Source of the DNA: Odontocerum albicorne
Taxonomy: Eukaryota; Arthropoda; Insecta; Trichoptera; Odontoceridae
DNA: 64,000 nucleotides
Assembly (NCBI GenBank): GCA_949825065.1
Contig: OX463855.1
Span: 41,178,301 to 41,242,300, forward strand
Direction: 5' to 3'
Within the stretch, counting starts at the first letter, position 1, and each line of letters starts with the position of its first letter. Of the stretch, positions 13,901-22,900 are shown one piece after another. The notes under the pieces are model-generated. The model had not been told where the DNA came from, did no database searches, and worked only from the letters and a program-made list of their open reading frames with translations. The position numbers and the translations under genes were made by a program.

Positions 13901-16900
13901 GGGATGTCCTGAACCATTCCGCGCATTCCCCTGACCTAGCACCTTCAGATTACTATCTCTTTACCTCCCTGAAGCTGCACATGGGTGGAAAAAGGTTTTC
14001 ATCCGACGAGGAGGTAAAGGAGGAGGGGGAGAAGTGGGCGGAGGGGTTGGCGGGAAACTACTTCGATGAAGGTATCAAAAAGTTGATATCCCGCTTCACC
14101 ACCTGCATTGAGAGGAATGGCGACTATGTCGAAAAATAGCTTGCATATGTACTACGGTAACCACGTAATTTTTTTGTTTAAATAAAAAAAATTGTTACCT
14201 ACAAAAATTCAGTACACTTACTTTCTGGATATGCCTCGTTATTCCATATTAGAATATTTAATAATAAATTCCTTTGTTATTCCACTTCCATTTAGTAAGT
14301 TACTGCACGTATTAGAACTTGAATACTTCTGAAGCCATCTTCGTATGTTTTCAGATGGGCAGCGAGGATGCACTTTCAGCGGAAGAATCTCATCTAAATG
14401 AACAACTAAATAAGAAAAATCAACAAATGATAAAACTAGAGCAGGTTCGAGTTAATAAATCCATTTATTTTTTTATGACATACAGTCATCCCTCTGTGTA
14501 CGCTGATTCAACCAATTGCAGATAAATATATTCGGAAAAAAATGAAGGACAAAGAATGAAATTGTGTTTTCTCTTTTTATGACCACATTTTGAATATTTC
14601 GTGTTTTATTCTATTTCTCTTTCAGGTAATTTAAAGAAAGTAATCTGTGAGAAATGTTGAATGAAAGAAAATGTTGCTGATGTTGTGTACTGTGTAGTTA
14701 GGTAAGGTTAGGCCTGTGATAGTTGTATGTGAACTGAACATCTGCAAACATTGTCCCAGTTAAAGGAAAAGTAAATGTTAGTAGTGTAGGAACTACGGTC
14801 GTCGCTGAATATTGTCAACACACATGGTCAACGACCGACGAAACGACCTTTGGATATGTCCAAAGGTCACATACCAAAACATTGAAATTGTTTACCCACA
14901 AATACTATTTACGATACATTCCACAGTAGAAAGAGAACGCATCACGCTGTCTCGCCGTTTTCGCCAACAAATTGTCTACCCACAATATTATTTGCGATGT
15001 CTGCAATATTTCAATCAACCATTTCTGCACGCACAGAAGCGAGATAAAAATCTTATTGCGGGCGCACTCCCGCACCCATTCTGAAATGTATAAATACCCA
15101 CTTACCGATAAATAAAGCATTATTAATTATTATTCATTGATTCATTCACTCTCTCTTTCCGCATTGCTAATTGACGTATTTTATTTAAATACCAAACAAT
15201 CAAAATCATCATCTCGTCCTTCAAGGACATTCCGCTAAAGTAGTTTTACTTATTTGTAACAATATTTGCATGATACATTTTGCACCAGATGACCATGTGC
15301 TTTGAGAATATGCGCGTTACTCATGTGCCTCTAGTGTTCATGTGGTATGGTCTATGATCTGATCGAGTCCGTATCGTGGAATAGAAACTTGAACATTCGA
15401 CTGAGAAAAGAGACCGTGAGACCAGCTCTTCTAAAATGCAGGTGTAGCAAATCGAAAAATGTTTTTTGAGGGAAAGTGTGATCTATGGAAACCCAAAATA
15501 GTTAATAACTCGTTAAAAATAATGAATTTGATTGTGAACATGCTAAATAATTATATTTTTTAGGAAAATCAAACATTAAAAATTGAATACGATCTCATAA
15601 AAATGGAAAACGAAAGACTGAAAGCTGACGCTCAGAACACAACAAACTCAGTTGATAGAAGGAACAACTCGGAGAGCAGAGATTCAAAAGATGTCACCTA
15701 CGTGACTGACTCGTGTAAAATTGACGGTATCATCACGGAACTTATAGGCAAGATGACCAGCCCTTTCGTGTTACACGATGAGATTATGGAAAGAGAAGAG
15801 AATTTAAAGACATATTTTAGGAATAAGCTTTCAACCTCGGTTGCCGAGAAACAAAAATGCGAGAGCACACTGAAACATTACACGGATGAGGTATGTATTT
15901 TGAGTTTTTGTATTTAATTTTTTTTTTGTGCGCTTTTTCTCACTTGAAAATTATTTGAAACACCTAACTATACTGTTATATTTGAAGATTTTTATGGCTG
16001 TTTTCTGCTATAGTTCAAAAAATGTAGGATGAGTCCTGTGACAGCTCACAAATTTGCCCCAATAGAACCTTGTAACGATGTTCAGTAATTTTAATTATTT
16101 TATCAACTTTAATATAAGCCTCGATTCTAATAAATAGCAAGTTATTTAGGTAAATACATTACATAAGGTTGTATTGGGGCAAATTTGTGAGCTGTCACAG
16201 GACTCATCCTAGAATTTCCGAACTATAGTTTCAAATGTTTTTCGGAATTGCTGCCGTGTTGAGTAAGTTTAAATGATGGCTGATGTTTCGAAGGCTTTGT
16301 ACCATTTATCCTCGGGGCAATATAAAAAATCATTACCAAGTATAGTAAACACGCAAGAAGTCATCGTTGTTGCTGGACCTCGTAGTCGAGCATCCCTTCG
16401 CCGTTCCAATGTCAATTCAGTTGGAAAGCGAAACTGTGCCATGGTTTTTTTTATTGCATGATATTGAATAACTTTGGATGTGATTAAAGCATCACTTCTT
16501 AACCTGTGGTTCGTGAAATATCAGGGGGGAAGCCAAAATAATGTGTACAAAGGAAAAATAACACTTATTTAAAAAAAACTACAGTTCAAAGTCTAAGTCA
16601 TTGTTATATATTTTGTTTACTCCGATGGTTAACCTCTGTATATCTATTCTATTATATAGCTAGTGATAGTGTGTATACTAAAGAAAATGTAGCATGGTCC
16701 CTGTGACATTTCACAAATTTACCCCAATACAACCTTGTAACGTCGTTCAGTAATTTTAATTATTTTATCAACTTTAATGTAAGCCTCGATTCTAATAAAT
16801 AGCAAGTTATTTAGGTAAATACATTACATAAAACAAACAATAATGACAAATTAATACATCTTGTTACAAATTAGCAAAAACATGTCAGTTTGTTAAAATC

Positions 16901-19900
16901 AAATAATATTTGGCGACATTCGTCAAAAGTCACTACGTTAGTCTGCATTGGCTAGGGATGGGGTATACGATAATTGGATTTTCGTTTTTTTTTATACATA
17001 AAATTTAATGTTCGTAATTAGTATTAATACATAGTGGATCTTGGCCTATTTAAAGATATATATCAATCATACAATACATTAGAAAGCCAGTATAATGAAA
17101 ATTAGGAATTAAAACGTCATTTTAGAGAAAAACAATTTTTCGTTTTATGAAAAAACGATTCGATTTGTAAAAAATAAACGATTTTACCCCATCCCTTTGA
17201 GACATGACATTTCAAATTTCACAGGGACCATGCTACATTTTCTTGAGTATAGTAGGTAGCGTAAGTAATGTTATCATAATCCAACTTAAGAATAGAAGGT
17301 AACTAAGCTAGTTACTGGTTCTACGGATTGACAATTTTTTATCTCATTAAAAAATAAATTAATCAATGTGATGGTTGCGTTTTATTTAAAACAAACATTT
17401 GCATGGCCAGGTGACGTAAACCAAATATCAACAAGATATTTGGTTTTTGCAGGGGGCTCGCAAAACCTTAATTTTTATTTTTTAATCTTTTGGGGGTTGA
17501 GAAACAATGATATTTATTTATTTTATTTATTTATTTATTTTTTCAAAACAGGCTTAGCCCAATTACGAGGCATATCCAGAAAGTAAGTGTACTGAATTTT
17601 TGTAGGTTACAATTTTTTTTATTTAAACAAAAAAATTACGTGGTTACCGTAGTACATATGTAAGCCATTTTTCGACATAGTCGGCATTCCTCTCAATGCA
17701 AGTGGTGAAGCGGGGTATCAACTTTTTGATGCCTTCCTCGAAGTAGTTTCCCGCCAACCCCTCCGTCCACTTCTCCACCTCCTCGTTTAGCTCCTCGTCG
17801 TTTGAAAACCTTTTTCCACCCATGTACAGCTTCAGGGAGGTAAAGAGATAGTAATCTGAAGGTGTTAGGTCAGGGGATGCGCGGGATGGTTCAGGACATC
17901 CCATTTAAACGAGGCGAGCAGTTCCTTCGTGGCGTTGGCCGTGTGTGGTCTGGCATTGTCATGCAGCAGGCAGACTCCCTTTGTCAGCATGCCTCTCCTC
18001 TTGTTCTGAATCGCCCCAGCTTTTTTTTTAGGGTCTCACAGTATCTTGCAGAGTTGATGGTCTCCCCTTGAGGCATATATTCAATTAAAATTATGTCTTG
18101 ACAGTCTCAAAACACGGATGCCATGATTTTCTTGGCTGAAATTGTGGTTTTGAACTTTTTGGCGGAGGGTGAAGAGGTGTGACGCCACTGTTGAGACTGC
18201 CTTTTGGTTTCAGGCGTGTAGTGTGCAACCCAAGTTTCATCTCCAGTAACGATGGAGCGGAGAAATTCATCTCCATGGAGTTTGCAGCGCCTCAAAAACT
18301 CTTGCCTTTTTACAAAATTTCGCACTTGGCGGGAGATTGGGTTGACATTTTTCACGAAACGTGTTGTCGCGTCGACACTTCTCAACGTACTGACCTCGAA
18401 CCGGTCTCGTTGCGGAGGGGAAGGGTCACGCTACACGGAAGTGTAGCCAACATGTCGAAAATAAAATCCATCCGGTCGTGAGAGCCTCAGTACACTTACT
18501 TTGTGGATACGCCTCGTACTTTGAAAAATACAAGACATTAAAAAAGAAGAAAAATTAAATAGAAATTTTTTTTTTTTAATTATATAAAATAAAAAATAAT
18601 GCATATGTATACAAACGAGTATATACTATACACACAAACATATGTTACATATATATTCAGTCACTTAAGTATGTTGATGAGTGCTTTCTAACGCGCTTAA
18701 TCTTAGAAGAAAATTTACTTTTGATATATAACAACCAATTTATATGTGTTTTCAAATTTCTAAATATACATTTTTGTAACTGGTCTCCGAGTGTGGCTAA
18801 ACTCCAATAAATAGCCGGAGCCAAAATAGATTCACAACCGACTAATAATAATATTTATGAAATATGTCAAAATGTAATATGTGAATTCTAAGTGGAAAAA
18901 TAATGTGTATTGTTGTTGCATAATGAGTGTGTGTGTTGTTCCAGGCGGATGCTTTACATTCTCGTCTCGACTATCTCCAGAAGGAGAGAGAATCTGCTGA
19001 GCGAGCATTGACAATTACACAAGCCACAATAAGCAGACTGGTAAATGGTTTTTTTTATACATACCATCGTGCCATTTGCCTGCCGGGGTAGACGGAGAGG
19101 ATAGAGCGCCAGACTTTCTTATCATGACACACATCCTTAGCCTTTTTTACATCCATACACCTGATATAACTTCTACAATTTCGCTGACTTTTATGTTCCC
19201 TTCTTTCAAAATATCATTAATTTGATCCAACCATACTTTCCTCGGTCTTCCTCTCACACGCCTTCCACTCACGTTTGCACTATATATCTGTTTTTTACTC
19301 TTCTTTCATTCATTCCACATGTCCAAACCACCTCAGCATGCTATTCTTCATTTTATTTAACACATTAGCCTTAAGTTCACATTCAACCCTTATCACTTTA
19401 TTCCGTATTCTGTCATAAATTATCACTCCGTCTATTCATCTCAAAGCACGCATTTCTACAGCATTTATTGGGCTCCTCTCAGGTCTCGGCCACGCAGGTG
19501 GGAGCCTTGCTTGGTGCTTAGACCTACGCTGCGAGCTAGGTGACATATCCTAGCGAACCAATGCATTCCATACTATCGCTATGGTCACACTGCATGCTTC
19601 GCGTCACGCTACGTAACTATTATAGTCACCTAGTCTATTAGTCACGCAGCACCTAGCTTAGCACTAAGCGAAGCGCTTCAGTTTGGCCTTAGCCTGTCTT
19701 TTCGATAAAATATACTATGAAAAACAAATTTAACTCGTTGAAAAAAGATTTTCATACACCAGTTGATTCTTCTTCTCCCTGGCTCCATCCCAACTCACTG
19801 TCTGCGAAGACTGTTGGGGTCAGCTCTCCTCGTCCTCAGGTTGTATGCTCTTTTATCCCGGACTACGGCCTGAAGATTTTCATATACCAGTTGATTCTTC

Positions 19901-22900
19901 TTCTCCCTGGCTCCATCCCAACTCACTGTCTGCGAAGACTGTTGGGGTCAGCTCTCCTCGTCTTCAGGTTGTATGCTCTTTTATCCCGGACTACGTCCCC
20001 CAGGCCGTGCCTCTGCATCAGGTTATCTTTTTGCACCACCCATGAATTCTTTGGTCTTCCTCTGGTTGTTATTCGAGGAAGATCCATGGAGATTGCCTGG
20101 TTCACAATGTGATCGGGTGCTCTGCGTCCAACGTGCCCATACCATCTCAATATACCAGTTGATTCTCAATTCCCAATTTTTAAATATGCTGCTGCAAACT
20201 CTTTTTCATATTACAACTAAAATAGGAGAGCATTTTAAAGTATTTTTGCTTTCCAAGTATATTTAGTATGCACTAACATGTTGATGATGTAGTAGGTATG
20301 TGTCAACAAAACTTACATGTACCAATAACACAATAACGACATTAAGTATCTCCTGCAAAAAATTGACTTCACATAGCGATTTTAGTCAAACACTGTTTAT
20401 TCCACTTTATATAACGGTATAACCCTACCAGTTTTAAGGTGCACACCTCAACATCAGGGGAGCACCAACAAGACTACCCTGATGTAACCGGTAGGTTTAT
20501 ACCGTTATATAATATGTTTTTACTATATGCAATAGAAAGAAAAGTAAATAACTATTTAAAAGCATGCCGCGATCGATTGGACAGATCGCAACCGATTGGT
20601 TGGGCAACCCTGATATAAAATATATCGTAGTTAATACAACGCACTTTTGTTATAGTTTATTCATGTTTAAGTATTGCAAGTATTTGAAAACGGTCATTAT
20701 CGTACTTGTGTACTTCTCCCTGGCTCCATCCCAACTCACTGTCTGCGAAGACTGTTGGGGTCAACTCTCCTCGTCCTCAGGTCGTATGCTCCTCCGTCCC
20801 GGACTATGTCCCCCAAGCCGTGCCTTTGCATCAGGCTATCCTCATGCATCAACCATGAATTCTTTGGTCTTCCTCTGGTTGTCATTCGAGGAAGATCCAT
20901 GGTGATTGCCTGGTTCACAATGTGATCGGGTGCTCTGCATCCAATGTGCCCATACCATCTCAATCGCCTCTCTTCCATCTTACTGTTGATATCTGTAACA
21001 CCTAGGCTTCCACGAATGCGTGAGCTTTTTATTTTGTCTCTTAGGGACACACCAGCTGACCATCTTAGCATGCGCATTTCAGCAGTTTCTAGTTGCCTAG
21101 AGTAAGAGTTATACATCGTCCAGCATTCGGAGCCATAGAGGAGTGCGAGTCTGACAATCGTTTGGTATACTTTTCCTTTTAACTTTACTGGCATTTTCGA
21201 TCACATAGAACTCCTATCATTAATCTCAACTTCATTATCGTACTTGTGTATAAGACAATAAATGCGATTAAAATATTTTTACAAAAAACTAGTTTTGGTT
21301 AGTCAAACAAGTGCTTCTTTGTGCTCCCCTGATGATGAGGTAAAAACCTTGAAACCGGTAGGGTTATAGCGTTACAAAAAGTGGAATAAACTGTTTGACT
21401 ATACAAATTACAATGTCTTTAAACCTTCACAGTGTTAATGCTTTAACAATAAATAATATATGACTTAGTGAGTTTTTTTTTTCAAGTTTAATACACTTTT
21501 AACAGTGGCATATACTTCATTCAAAGAAGCTAATGTCATATTGAGAAAAATTTGTTATGTTTGAGATAAGCTCAAGTCGTAGAAATCTTAGAATCTTTCT
21601 TGCACCATTTTATAACACCCGTAACTCCAAGGGTTAGAAAAGCTACCAAGCATCAGTACAATAATAAATTCAGATGAAAAAAAGCTTGAAGCTAAAAGCA
21701 ATCCAGAAGTGAATCTTTGTGATGGAATAAACATAGATATTGAAACATTGTTTTATTCAATGTAATTTGTTTTATCAAACACTGTTTATTTCATTTTTTG
21801 TAACGGTATAACCCTACCGGTTTCAAGGTGCACACCTCATCATCAGGGGAGCACAAACAAGACTGAATTCTGTTCGGACTGGTACTGACATACACGTTTC
21901 TAACGGTAAACATTCAGGTTGGGGACTGTGGGTGGAGGGAGGGAGGAGACAACCTCAGCGAGCAGCGGCGAGATTCTTGGAATATATGTGTTTGCCAGAT
22001 GTTCACCTCGATGCACCGACTTAGAAATTTCTAGGGCCTCTAATCTGTCCAATTTATTTCCGTTACTACTGATATGTGAGAATTTGGCATCATCGATAGA
22101 AAAAGTATGGTTTTCACGGTGACAATGATTAGCCATTTCAGAATAAATTAGAGGATTTGTTAAGGCGGATTTGTGTTCACGAAATCTCTTTTCAAAGGAT
22201 CTTCCTGTCTTTCCTATATAGAAATTATCGCAGTCAGCACATAAAAGTTTTATTCTTTTTTTTCATCATGACCAATGCTGATGAACGTGACCAACAAATT
22301 GCTAAGCATATTCAAGTGTTTTTCTTGGGAAAAATAGTGCGGTGGTTTACCATTGGCTTTCGCACCACAATAATTAGATATCTAATTTAGCAAGCTGTCT
22401 CATGTAATAAACTACAGTGGAACCTCTCATAACGAGAATAATTCGTTCCAGAATCTTACTCGTTATGTGAAACACTCGTTAAGCGAAACAATTTTTCCCA
22501 TATAAATCAATGTAAAATACGATAATGCGTTCCATGCCGAAAAAAATACTAAATTTTTTTTATTTTTAACGTTTACTCAAATAAAATTACATACTTATAA
22601 ATTGTTAAGGAGCGTGACAACCCGGAATGCGATTTCGATTTGCAAAAAACAATAAAAAAATCGAAATAACTAGTTTTTTATTTATGAATTTATGACAAAT
22701 AATTAATTCTTTTTTACTAGAAGTAAAATCCGGTAACCCTCAGAATCTACGAGCTTCTTATAGTCGCTGATGAAGTTCTCTGCTGCCTTTGTGTCAGAGC
22801 TTGCTGCTTCACCGTGCCTCACAACGCTGTGGATGCCGGTTCTTCTCTTAAATTTCTCGAACCATCCATGACTTCCCTTAAATTGTACTTCTTTTTCGGT

